This document shows, piece by piece, positions 53,711 to 64,000 of a DNA stretch of 64,000 bases. Numbering within the stretch: the first letter of the stretch is position 1; each line of letters opens with the position of its first letter. The translations under genes and the position numbers were made by a program. This DNA is from Apus apus (Eukaryota > Chordata > Aves > Apodiformes > Apodidae), in contig NC_067285.1 of assembly GCF_020740795.1 (NCBI RefSeq), forward strand, positions 21,348,241 to 21,412,240. The letters are read 5' to 3'. A model generated the notes under the pieces. That model was given only the letters and a program-made list of their open reading frames with translations. It was not told the origin of the DNA and searched no databases.

Positions 53711-53870
53711 ATCAGAATCACAGAATAATTGGGCTAGAAAGGCCCCCAGATGAGGTCTCTAGTCTAACCTCATGCTCAAAGCATGACCAAGAGGTCAGAT
53801 CAGGTTGCTCAAGGCTTTATCCACTTGAGTCTTAAAATCCTCTAAGGATGGAGACTGTATAGTCTTTCAT
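53711..53870 (-). mobile_element. Old CR1 LINE fragment, minus orientation
   Basis: It begins with a reverse CR1 tail (AGAATCACAGAATAATTGGG) and continues GTCTAACCTCATGCTC, CAGGTTGCTCAAGGCTTTAT and CTAAGGATGGAGACT, as in older CR1 subfamilies. Similarity fades after about 53870. Degenerate continuation toward 54060 is possible but not supported. Confidence 0.8.
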
Positions 53871-56800
53871 TGAAATGCATGACTGAAAAATAAGATCTTG
53901 CTAGTGCTGCTGCTTCTGCCTAGGTAAATTCCCAAAGCCTCACAGTCAGAAAAAGCAACTTCAACTTGAAAACGTCACTCTTTATCCTTAATCCTGAGAA
54001 CATTCTGTTCTGGTAGAGTTGACAAGACTCTACCATCTTCTGCCTGTGAACCCTGCTGGTTCCCACCAGAGCAAGAATCTAATACATTGGAATTGCCAAA
54101 GTACATTTCCAGGCTGCAGCTGCAGTATCAGAAAAACAGGCAGAGGAGAACCCATCACAAGCAAAAAGTGAAAAGAGGAAAAACACAATGGAGAAGTAAT
54201 AAATAGATACATGTGATAATTATACTGCTGAATATGACTGCTAAAATTATTAACAACAGTAAGTGGACTGACTGAAAAAATACATTAGAAAATTAAACTA
54301 ACTTTCTATTTCTCCCAAAAAGGAAGAGCCATTTGAGAAAAAACCTATGCACAACAGAAGGTATTTCCTATCAAAAGATGGTGATTCTAATCTCAAATGG
54401 ATAGACTTAAACCCAGCTACCTATAAGGAAAAAATAGAAATACCTGTTTGTTAACAGGAAAGTTGTAGCCTCTTCTTACCCACCCTCTCCTGAAACAATG
54501 CATTTTAAGAGAAATGTCTAAACTGATGTTTTATAAAGCTTCCCTGAAAAAATTGTGCAAGTTGTCTAGCTTCAAAAATTTAAACCGATCAGGAGCACCT
54601 TAAAACAACCACTTTCAATAAAAACTGTTGCTCATCCTGTAGCACAGCCAAGCTCACATTGCGGCACTCTTTTCCAGTTCTCTCTTGAGAAAAATAAATA
54701 AATTTCTATTCAAAAGCTATCACACATGCATAATCAAATGATTCTAAAGTTTTTGTTGGCAATGCTTTCTTAAAAGTATACTTTCAGAAGTATTTACGTA
54801 AACTCCCCAGATATCATCTATTACAACACAAGTACTGCATAGATTTATTGTGCCTAACAATGTTCATAGCAGATATCACAGAGAATGCTGCAGTTTACTA
54901 ATCACAAGTTTTATGAAGCTTTACTGTCTATTTATTAGCATGCCTCAGGTACAGTATAATGGAAAAGTTTTAGGGAACAGGCAGAGTACCTAATTTTTTA
55001 AAATACTTTTTTTCATTTTCCATGCCTTTTCCTCACCATGACCTATTTTCTTGAATAACATGCAGGTCTAGTGAGGACATTAATCTGTTTCCATGTCACA
55101 GTACAGCTCATGTACTGATGTGCTGAGATCCATTAGTTGCTGTTTATTGATTCATTTATAAGTTCATTCTGCTGGGAATACTAGCTGGAGGATCAGAAAG
55201 TCTTTTCCTATCCTCTGCTTTGTGACACACTTCACTAATTAACTATTTCCCAGAATACATTTATTTTAACATTTTGTGAAAATACTTAAAGAAGATTTCT
55301 CCTCTTCAGTCTCCCACATCTGAATCGCTCTTGACATGTTTTTAGTCCATTCATTATTTTCAAAAGCGAAACTTAATAAATCACATACCTTTTTATAAAA
55401 AAAAAAATGTAAGAATTACATACACCCATCACTGTCTACTACAAATATTGATTTACCTTTTACCAAGTATTAGAAATGAACAAGATAGCTGGTCTTCACT
55501 CTAAAGTGTAAAATGCCAAAACAAGTTTCATGCAGATGGGGGGGGAAGGAAAGAAAGAAAAAAACAAAACAAAACTAGTTTCCCCTTGATTCTCTACAGG
55601 CTTTTCATATGCAAACTGTACCACCTCAGCACAGCATCAAGTGTGTACTTCTGTACAGATTCTGCTGAGCCAAATGGTACCATAAAAAAGAATTCTAAAC
55701 AAGACACTAATAAGTAATCCTTATTTATTACAGTAGAAGTACCTGCTTCTGCCTTTAGCATTATTAACCTCTGAACCAGCAATTACTGCTTCTTTGTAAT
55801 GTATATACTCATGAAGACATATCTTTGTGCCAGTTAGTGGTTATACCATTTTGAAAGCTTGACTACATTTTAAAAATAGATATCTACAATAAATCCACAT
55901 TCACTGTTCCAATTTCAACAGGATGGGAAAAAGCTGAGCTTTAACTGTCTGAATTTTCAGAGCTGTAAAAGCCGACAGGGGCAAGTCATTCTAAAACCCA
56001 AGCTTCTAGCCTTTAAATTCAAGGACTGCAAGCTTGACCAAATCCACACATCAAATCAATTATGTCAGAATATAAAAAGCCAGGGCCAATTGCAAAATAA
56101 TCAAGCCAAAGATCACCAGGGTTCATGTCCTGTCACACTTCTACAGCCAACCACCATTCAGTGAAGTCTTATCTGCAAGACAAAACGTCATTGTTTCAGG
56201 CTTGGAGAGATGTTCAAAAAAAGGAAACATTCACAATTTATACCTACAAGTTTTAATAACCTGATTTATCTAATTCTCAAAAAAACTCCAAGGATCCAGA
56301 CATTTTGCTTTTATTAACAGAATGCCTGGGAAATGAGTGCAGTGCAATCAACAGAGTGGGAGAAAAAAAGACAAAACAGGTATTGCTCACATCCTGTATA
56401 CCAGAAAAAAAAAAAGGAAGACACTGCTCTAAGTGGGATTGCTTTAACTTAAAAAGGGAGAGAAAACAAATAGCACTAAGGATATATCAGACAGCAGGAT
56501 CACAAACCTCATTTCATTACTAACTAAGCAGCAAACTATTTTTATTGCCTGCAGAAGCATCTGACCAAAATCAGTTTTCATCCAACATCTTTTGAATCAG
56601 TTGGCCAATTTCCGTCATTCAATTATGTTCCTATAGACTACGTGAAAATTGATGGCCAGGTAGAGGAAAAAGACACAATTTGTACTTTTACTGAGGGACA
56701 AGTAGCTAAATTCACCTCGAATATATTTGATTTAGCAGCAGGTTCATCAGTACAGACTATTCCCAGCACTGTCCCTTGTTACAGAGGAGAATGGGATTCA

Positions 56801-59800
56801 GGATTGGAGGGAGGAGAAGGGATAAGGAGATTAAAAGACAATCCAAATACATACAAAAGTAGATTTTATTAATTATGCAGCTCACAGAAACTATGATCTG
56901 CAGACAGTAACTTCATTTAATAGCCCTACAAACTGAGAGTAAGTTGGACAAGTATTTACATTTCTTGACCTCCTCCTCTTAAAGAGGTTGCCTAGAAACA
57001 TCTTGCCTCAGAATGAATGGGAAAACGGATTATGTACTCCTGTCTGTGCATTTGAAATGTTTTGTTGAATCTATTTTATTAAATACATGGAAATAATAAT
57101 TTCTGTTACGTTTTCTACAACATTGAACACAATGAAGATACTCAATGAAGAATAAATGAAGTAGACATGTAATAACAATAACATACTCTGAAAAGGCCTC
57201 CTTAGCTAAACCTGGATACAACATGCTGAAGTGTTGGTGGGATGACTCAGTGCCTAATGATATTTCATTTAAGTTAATTTTCTTAGCAGCAGTCTCAGGT
57301 TATTAATAACTCCCAGTATGTTACTTAGAGCTGTGGACTTCATTTTCCCCTTAATGGTAGCAATCGGTTCTTTGTTAATAGCTTTAAGGTAATGCTGGGT
57401 TCTGCCATATGGTTGGATTTGTATGAGGGCTTCTCATGAGAAGCCAGAGAGCCTAAGAAATAGTTGCTGTGTTTAACTTCAGTGTCCTCACACACACAGT
57501 AGACAATTGGAATGGACACTGTTCTAGTATTTACAGATGCAAACGATGTTCTATATTTACTGCATGTTCTGTTTAAGAGGACTACAGTGACTTTAAGCAA
57601 GAGGACATATGGACAGATCAGAGGATTGGTAACGTAATACTGAGCTTTTCACCTTTAGGTCATTGGTTCAAAACTAAACAGATTGGTAAGGAAGGCAAGC
57701 TATTATCATCTGGTAACTCTGGCCCTTGCAAACTGATTGGTCAGGCTCAGCCCTGCACCCATCAAACTCAAAATTCACCATTACAATTTGCATTCCTGAA
57801 AACAACTTCAGCTCAACAAAACTGAACAGAGTCAGAAATAATCTCTTACCCTTAAGGCACCATCTCCAGACTAGGACTTAGGGAGAGTGTCAGAGGAACA
57901 GTGTAAATTACACCACCAGCAGCACAGTACATCATTCTGTGAATAAAGGTTACTTCTGCCCCTCAGATACCCAATTATAATTACCTCTCTACCAGTATAA
58001 AGCTTTCAGGCTTTTTATTACCAAAGAAAGATGAGAAAGAAGAGACACCAATATGCAGGTTTTAAAACTGAAATTTCACAGTGTTGCTTAAAGATTTCTT
58101 TGGATATCTTGTTCAAAAATGCATTTCACAAGGCCGAAGACTTTGAAGAAAATTGTCACCGTGCTCTATAAAAGGAATATAACATTATAACAAAATGGAT
58201 ATTAAATTTATTTGTAGCCAAAATATTTAAATAACTCTTGTAGCAGCAACACTTAAGAATTACATTCCCTTCAGATGGGTTTAATTCAGAAAGGGATTTA
58301 TTTAAAAGTTACTGTGAACAATACTAGACAAGTCATGTTTTTACAGTATTTCTTCATAAATATGTTAGAAAATGTACAGATTAGTCCATAACAGCATATA
58401 ACTTTCCACATGCTTTCATAATTTCAGCAAAAATGGTTTTAGGCTTCAAAACTCTAGCCTCTTCTTTTGCCTCTTAATAGTATGATAACAATCACAGAAA
58501 GTGCTCTGCATGCACTACAGTCAACTTAACAGCCTCCTGCCTTTGTTGCAGGTTTGTTGGTTTTTACTATGATGTTGATAACATACTCAAATTTCTCCTT
58601 CTGATTCCATCAACTCCAGAAATAGAACACCTACTGTCACTTTAGGAAAGCCACAACAGGTTAACTTCCCAACTGAATGACTGCACATAAGTTGAGCAAG
58701 CTGAAACTGCACATATGTTGAGCTGGCATGTAGCTGACTGCTACAAACTGAGAGTAGCATAGCCAAGTGATATCCCAGTTTGGCCAAACACTAGTAATGT
58801 GACCCATAGACAATGGCTGGTGAGATCCCCTCAAACCATTTAACTTCCTCAGGTCACACAACAGGAAACCCCATGCATCAAGTGACATAACAGAAAGAAA
58901 AGGAATAAACTGCATGTAAAACCTGCATAGTCAAGAGACACAATAAGAGATCTACGTGTTGTGTCACTTGTCTTACAAAGCATCCAGGCTGCAGCTAGGA
59001 GGTGGTTCCTCCCATCTGTCTCACACACAGGGTATAAGCCTAGGAAAGTGGGCTGCCTACAACTGAAGGCAAAATCTTAAAGACTAAAGACTGCCTATGA
59101 CTTGACTTGCAGCTAACATGAAAAATAGAGAGATTTATGCAAGACAGTCAAAATTCCTTGACCGTCAATAATAAGACTTTATGCTGCTCCTCTCTGCCAT
59201 CAAACATTGCATATCTGTGCTAGGGAATGACCTTCAGTGACAGAAATACACAATAACTTTGTAATTGTGACCACAGCCACTCTTGATGGAAAAGAAAGAA
59301 ATTGAAAAAGTTTAAGGAGTATTTCAGAGAACAAATGAAAATAAACAACTTGAATAAAAGTGAGTGGAACATATGTTAGGAAATAGAAGATGTGTAAGGA
59401 ATTTGAAGTTCAGAAGGTTGCATGAGAAAAACAAAACGACAAACAAGTTCTACAGGTGCCAATAGGCACATTTACTGTAAGACACTTTTATTAGTTCTGA
59501 AAAGTATGGTATTTATTATTTATAAGGTATATAATAATAATAATTTATAAAGGCATATTTATTATTCTTTTGTCTTCCTACATCAGTTTCCTTTTTGCAT
59601 CACCTGCTGCATTTTGCTGTTCTTTATACAGCTATGTTTATAGAGCACTCAAACACAATGGAGGCTAAATTCTGCTTAGTCTGGATAGAACCTACTACAT
59701 GTACAATAATGAGACACCTAAGGCCTCTGCCACTATTCTTTCATCTCCAAGTAACAAGATTTTTTAAACTCCATAAACCGGGAAATAAACACACTTTCTC

Positions 59801-61190
59801 TTCTATGCACTCTCCATGAACATTTGTGTAAGGAGGCTTAATGCCTAATACCATCACCGGGACTGTATAAAGAAGGATTTAAATTCACATTATCCTTTTT
59901 AATTAACTCATGACTAAAGACTCAAAATAGACTGTTATCCCAGGCCAGAGAGAAGAACTGACATCATTTTTACCTGCAATGACTGAAAGAAATTAATTGA
60001 AATGCTTTTACAGCTGTCACGACCACAAATAAACCAAAACTTCTAAATTCTCTGAGATAACTGTAAGTCTGTCTGTACGGGACAAATCAAGCACACCCTT
60101 ACCCCTCATCCCACCCCAAAAACACTGCAGCAAAAGGCTGCCTGGCTGGCATCACCATGGTGAGTGGAGAGAGAGGAGGAAAAAAAAAATAAAATAAATG
60201 CTCCTACTTAATTCAGTTTGAATGATATGCAGCATGCTTGATTAGATACACTCTTGATTAGGTGCTAGAATAGAATTTAAAGAGTATCTTATCTAGTGAA
60301 ATTATCATTATTTCTATCATTTCCTAAGTGAGAACAGATTTCAACAGACTCATTCAAATTTTTTTTAGCCTATAATACATTTTAGTAACTACTTTTAAAA
60401 GCTGTCATGTTCAAGTTATGTATTACCTCAGCAGTTTAGTTCTCAGCACAGCAGTAGTTTTTTTTTCCCTCTGGCAACAAACACAAGACTGTATTTGTTA
60501 CTATTGGTTTCCAAAACTGTTATTCAATGTCAAGTACATTGCAGCACAAAACTCTTCTAGTTTTTCAAGTCTGAAGAGCAGCACAAGCTTAGAGAGATTT
60601 TGTTTTAGTACCTACTTTCTTCTTTCAAACTGCATGAGAAATCATACAACTAGGTTTCCTCCCATTTAACATGCATTTTTTTTCCCCATAACACTATTTT
60701 TTGTGAAATCTGAAAAGCTCTTTGAATTCTTTTCACATGCACGATCAGCTACTACCATACACACAACAATTTCACTCAGCAGAAAGACCAGAAAGTCATT
60801 GTGTCTGCAACTTTTTGAAAGCAGAATGTATATATTGTTCTGGTTCCTATTTAGGAATCCTGTAATCCTAACAAATCCTCACTCATAATCCTCCTACTGA
60901 AGGAAGGGTTTCAAGTGAAGGGTTTCAAGTGAAATCAGATCCTGGAAAAGTAAACACCTTCCGCTTTAAAAAAAATAAAATAAATAAAGCACATGCTTCT
61001 GACTGCCTTGGACCAACACAGTAAATCTAGTACTATAATTGAGCAGCTTCTTCTAACGCACAGCTTCCACACAAGTGTAACTTCTAGCGGCAGTTGAACA
61101 TGTCCAAGTTATTAACAACTTAATGCAACGCCAGCGATACTAATTTCAAAGACTCCTACTGATGAAATACTTTTCTGTCCCCCAGTATCC
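53871..61190 (-). other. Non-coding sequence, no gene seen
   Basis: AT-rich DNA with no CR1, RNA gene or supported exon. A 14-bp direct duplication lies at 60903-60930 and an ATA/AAT-rich microsatellite near 59528-59550. Confidence 0.5.
60903..60930. repeat. 14-bp tandem duplication
   Basis: The unit GAAGGGTTTCAAGT occurs twice back to back, followed by GAA of a broken third unit. It is a small local duplication. Confidence 0.85.
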
Positions 61191-61582
61191 TTTTTCTCGT
61201 ACCGGCCGCTCCTTCCCCCTTCCCCAGGGAGGCTGCGGGTCACTCCCTCCCGGTGAGCCGGGGCTCAGAGCCCGGGGCCGGGGCAGACCCCGCACACAGA
61301 ACCTGCCGGCCGCAGCCCCCCCGCCCGCAGAGCCAGAGCCGGGAGAGCCCCTGGGGGTCTCCGGGGAACAACCCTGCCTGGTGGCTGCTGGCTGTTGGCT
61401 GCTTTTTCCTGAGGGGACGGGACACGGGGAAAGAAACCCCACATGTTCCCCAGAGCGGCGGAACAGGGCCGCTGGCACCGCAGCACAGACTGCCCCGGCC
61501 GCTCACCCAGCCCGTGAGCCGCCGAGGGGAGCGACCGCTGAGGGGGAAGCACGGCGGCAGGCACCGCCCTCTCCCCGCGGCG

Positions 61583-61724
61583 GCCGCCGGTGAGCCCCTC
61601 CCTGCCTGCCGCCGGTGAGCCCCTCCCTCCCTGCCGCCGGTGAGCCCCTCCCTCCCTGCCGCCGGTGAGCCCCTCCCTGCCTCCCGTGAGCCCCTCCCTG
61701 CCGAGGATGAGCCCGTCCCTACCT
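61583..61724 (-). repeat. 25-bp GC-rich minisatellite, six units
   Basis: On the plus strand the units are GCCGCCGGTGAGCCCCTCCC plus a 5-base end. They lie at 61583-61607, 61608-61632, 61633-61657 and 61658-61682 (full units), 61683-61699 (a 17-bp truncated unit) and 61700-61724 (the most diverged). Units 2 and 3 end CTCCCT where 1 and 4 end CTGCCT. Read on the minus strand each unit is G-rich (AGGGAGGGGCTCACC). Confidence 0.95.
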
Positions 61725-61795
61725 GCCGGCGCCGCGCACCGCCCGCCCCGCAGCCGCCGCCATCCCCGCTGCTATAGCTACGGGGCCGCGCCTGC
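61723..61795 (-). other. USP54: Candidate distal first exon with upstream ORF
   Basis: The donor is GCCGGCAG|GTAGGGAC, with the exon's last base at 61723 and GT at 61722-61721. The right limit is approximate and set just inside the TCTCGCGAGA palindrome. An ATG at 61763-61761 in strong context (GGGGATGG) opens a frame MAAAAGRAVRGAG ending AG| at the donor. If spliced straight to the USP54 exon at 13789 (starting CTGAAAC), the frame reads AGC TGA and stops nine bases before the USP54 ATG, giving an uORF. Alternatively this is the coding first exon of another minus-strand gene whose later exons I failed to recognise. Confidence 0.45.
61756..61763 (-). promoter_or_regulatory. YY1-like motif overlapping an ATG
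   Basis: ATGGCGGC on the minus strand. In housekeeping promoters the YY1 site usually sits just downstream of the start site in the transcribed orientation, which supports minus-strand transcription here. Confidence 0.55.
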
Positions 61796-61798
61796 CGC

Positions 61799-61810
61799 CT
61801 CTCGCGAGAG
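61799..61810. promoter_or_regulatory. CTCTCGCGAGAG palindrome (BANP/ZBTB33-type element), copy 1
   Basis: A perfect 12-bp palindrome containing TCTCGCGAGA, the CGCG element bound by BANP and associated with ZBTB33 (Kaiso). It lies about 36 bp upstream of the minus-strand ATG, consistent with a core-promoter role. Confidence 0.85.
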
Positions 61811-61856
61811 GCGCCCTCTTCCCGCGAGAGCCGCGGGCCGCGCCGGAGGGCGCCTG

Positions 61857-61868
61857 CTCTCGCGAGAG
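61857..61868. promoter_or_regulatory. CTCTCGCGAGAG palindrome, copy 2
   Basis: The same perfect 12-bp palindrome, 58 bp from copy 1 centre to centre. A single-mismatch version (TCCCGCGAGA, 61820-61829) lies between them. Confidence 0.85.
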
Positions 61869-61880
61869 GGCAGGGCAAGG

Positions 61881-61908
61881 CAGGGCGGGGCGGGGCGGGG
61901 CGGGGCCT
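61881..61908. promoter_or_regulatory. GC-box array (GGGGC repeated)
   Basis: Five consecutive GGCGGGGC-type units on the plus strand, Sp/KLF-family sites, directly upstream of the palindromes in the minus-strand sense. Confidence 0.75.
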
Positions 61909-62290
61909 GGCGCGTTTCTCCGCAGGGATCTCCTCATCCCCTCAGCCCGGCCCCACTGCCCCCGGGCCGGGGCGCTTCGGAAGGCAGGCCTAGCCTGGTA
62001 TCCCGTCCCAGAATGGGCGAGAGGTCTCCGGTGTGTCTAACGGCCTCCCTGTTGGCGAGGCAGCCCGTAGAGCTGTGTCCAGACCCGGCACGAACCCCGG
62101 GCGTGGCTGGGAACAGTCTCGGGGGGAGGGTGTTCGCGGGCCGAGTCCCGGTGAACTCTTCCCGGTAGTTGTCGGGTCCGGAGCAGGTCGGGCCCGGCCT
62201 GGCCTTGCGGGACGCTGGCTGCTCCCAGGCCGAGCCCGGAGCAGCGTAACGCAGGCTCGGTGCCTTAAGCCACGACCAGAGTTTGCTGGA

Positions 62291-64000
62291 CAGAGCTGCC
62301 TGTCTCTTTCTTACCAGAAAGTTATTAGGTGTGCTTGCAGAGCGTCTGTCATCTCTGAACAGTACGGGCTGTGATAGCTGTGGGATGTGACTGGAGCCAA
62401 AGGTGACAGTCTTAACACCTTAACGTCTAGCAGAAGTTAACTTGTAGTTCATGGGAGAACTGGATTTCCTCGCAGGTTAGAGCCATAACACTGTGTGTTC
62501 AACATCATTTGTCCCAAGTGCTTCAGGCATCAATTAGACCATCTCAAGATCTGGAAAAAAAATTGAATTAAGATCTTGTAAAAATTTGTAATTTTATTTC
62601 TGAATAATAGACAACATGTAAAATTAATATTAAGCTCACGTTCCCTGGAGTGTATCAGCTGTACATTGCAGTGTGTGATTATCCTGTTACCAGTGCTGAG
62701 TGCTGGCAGTAACAACTCTGGCTTAATAGTGTTTTTTGTGATACCAAAGAAACACATTTCAAGGCCACTGAAATAAATGGGTCCTTTCCTATGAATTCAG
62801 GATTATGCATGTAGAGAGAGTCTGGAGGTGACTGGGAGGATTGCTATTTCCATTATCAGTTGATGTCTTGTTGCTAGCATCCTGGATAAACACTGCAATT
62901 AATTACTCAAACTGAAATGTAAAGACATGAGGGCTAATAGACTTTCTTTCCTGCCCTTGTATTTCAGTGTTCCTGACATCTGAGGGATATGTCTTTCGTA
63001 GCAAGGAGGACTGCCACCAGCTCTCTTAAGTTGTGAAGGAAGTTCTATTTATCCAGTTGCTGAGCCTCAGATTTACATATAAGAAGTGAGTTGATGCATA
63101 ATATGTATCTAAAATCTATATATGCCAGAATTACCAGCTTCTGATAATTCAGATACACCATCATACCAGATGCATAGAGTATGCCTGGAGGACTGGGACT
63201 ACCTTTCATTTTGCCCAGAGCAAAGACTTAAAGCATGCTGTTTATATATACGGGTGTTAGCGATACTGTTTGTGCTGCTGCTGTTCATCTGACACTTCTA
63301 ACATGACTAAAATAATATCCTCAAAAAGTTGTGCATTTGGAAGAATGCTTGTTTACTTGTGACTTCCTATCCCATTTCAATCTTTTGCTTTGGGAATCAA
63401 GCCAATACTGGGAGAGAAAGCGAATGAAGAAAGCCTCAAGCCTCTCTTAGGGACCAAAAATAATTAAGAAAATCATTTAGAGAGAGTAGATATAATGAAG
63501 CCCTGAATCCTTGTTAGCTTCAGGCCTATTAAAGTATGGCTGTTTTTATAATAGAATATGAAAGTAATTACTCATCTGAGCCAGGCACTGTGTGGTTGGA
63601 CTAAAGTGCTCTGCAGTGTAATTGAATTTGTACAGCGTCTGTGAGCAGGGGAGGTTCTGTGCAACAAAGCCCATAGGTTGTCCTTAGGCTGCCCAGCAGA
63701 AAGTTTTTCATTTGTTTGTTCCTTCTTCCAGGGCCAGTTCGTTTTCCCTGTAGTGTATAATGCATAATGAGATTGTTGCTTCAGGCAGGAGCTTCTCCCA
63801 ATAAGAAGGGGAAATCTGCAGAGTCCTTATCTCCCCTTTTGTGTAAAGGGATGTTCTAGAGCACAAGTAAAACACTGCTTAGTGGGTAGCCTATTTCACT
63901 GCTGTTTGTGCCCTCCTTGTATGTTTTTTTCTCCCCATCTACAAATGCAGGAACCTGGTGTAAAACAGTGATGCTGCCCTTGGCTTGTGAGCCCGAGAAG
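62291..64000. other. Flank beyond the distal CpG island, no gene supported
   Basis: AT-rich sequence. In mammals MYOZ1 lies upstream of USP54 in the same orientation, but I could not recognise any of it here. At 63951 a pyrimidine-rich stretch and CAG precede a short open frame running off the window edge. That is too little to call an exon. Confidence 0.4.

Larger units (their letters stand above)
61191..62290. promoter_or_regulatory. USP54: Distal CpG island, probable bidirectional-type promoter
   Basis: About 1.1 kb of CpG-dense, GC-rich DNA in AT-rich surroundings. Its core (61720-61910) holds two perfect TCTCGCGAGA palindromes, a GC-box array, a YY1-like ATGGCGGC on the minus strand and a consensus minus-strand donor. 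These point to minus-strand initiation near 61770-61800. No other minus-strand gene is recognisable between here and the USP54 exons, so I infer a distal USP54 promoter, with moderate confidence. The half beyond 61900 could drive a divergent plus-strand transcript. Confidence 0.75.

Noticed and set aside
61240..61878. 212-codon minus-strand ORF and overlapping plus-strand ORFs in the distal CpG island
   Set aside because: GC-rich DNA has few stops. The frames are Arg/Gly/Ala/Pro-rich, overlap on both strands and run through the 25-bp repeat and the promoter palindromes.
62291..64000. MYOZ1, the mammalian upstream neighbour of USP54
   Set aside because: I looked for recognisable MYOZ1 coding blocks on the minus strand and found none. 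The gene may lie beyond the window.
1..64000. CRISPR arrays, tRNA/rRNA genes, retroviral gag/pol/env remnants
   Set aside because: No repeat-spacer pattern, no cloverleaf or rRNA core I could recognise, and no retroviral open frames or LTR pairs. The only mobile DNA supported is CR1-type LINE.

Overview
This is a vertebrate nuclear window, almost certainly from a bird. Protein-coding sequence comes in short exons with GT/AG borders separated by multi-kilobase AT-rich introns. There are two CpG islands. The recognisable interspersed repeats are CR1 LINEs carrying the sauropsid 3' end (tails related to ATTCTATG). I see no bacterial-style genes, no RNA genes and no CRISPR.

The one gene I can identify is the 5' part of USP54 on the minus strand, read right to left. 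Its first three coding exons lie at 13630-13789 (start codon 13774-13776), 10956-11048 and 1152-1286. Together they give 125 residues from the start Met through the catalytic Cys-box region of the USP domain. The remaining exons lie left of the window.

Two promoter-like CpG islands lie upstream. The proximal one (about 40.1-40.45 kb) has a perfect CRE, a GC box and a minus-strand splice donor. The distal one (about 61.2-62.3 kb) has two perfect CTCTCGCGAGAG palindromes, GC boxes, a YY1-like ATGGCGGC and a minus-strand CAG|GTAGGG donor. Their layout suggests alternative USP54 first exons, with first introns of about 26.5 kb and 48 kb. The distal leader would carry a short upstream ORF and the proximal one would not. 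This linkage is inferred, not shown by transcript data.

The rest is intronic or upstream DNA. It holds six recognisable CR1 fragments (20.9, 24.5-25.1, 29.5-30.0, 48.3-48.6, 50.5-50.9 and 53.7 kb) and one much older CR1-like fossil (about 45.3-46.2 kb). It also holds a very homogeneous 12-bp tandem array of 79 copies (17.76-18.71 kb) and a 25-bp GC-rich minisatellite that includes the distal exon's splice donor (61.58-61.72 kb).

I found no convincing new multi-gene system. The most interesting signals are the two-promoter/uORF arrangement, the minisatellite at the donor site, and the two-block 12-bp array.
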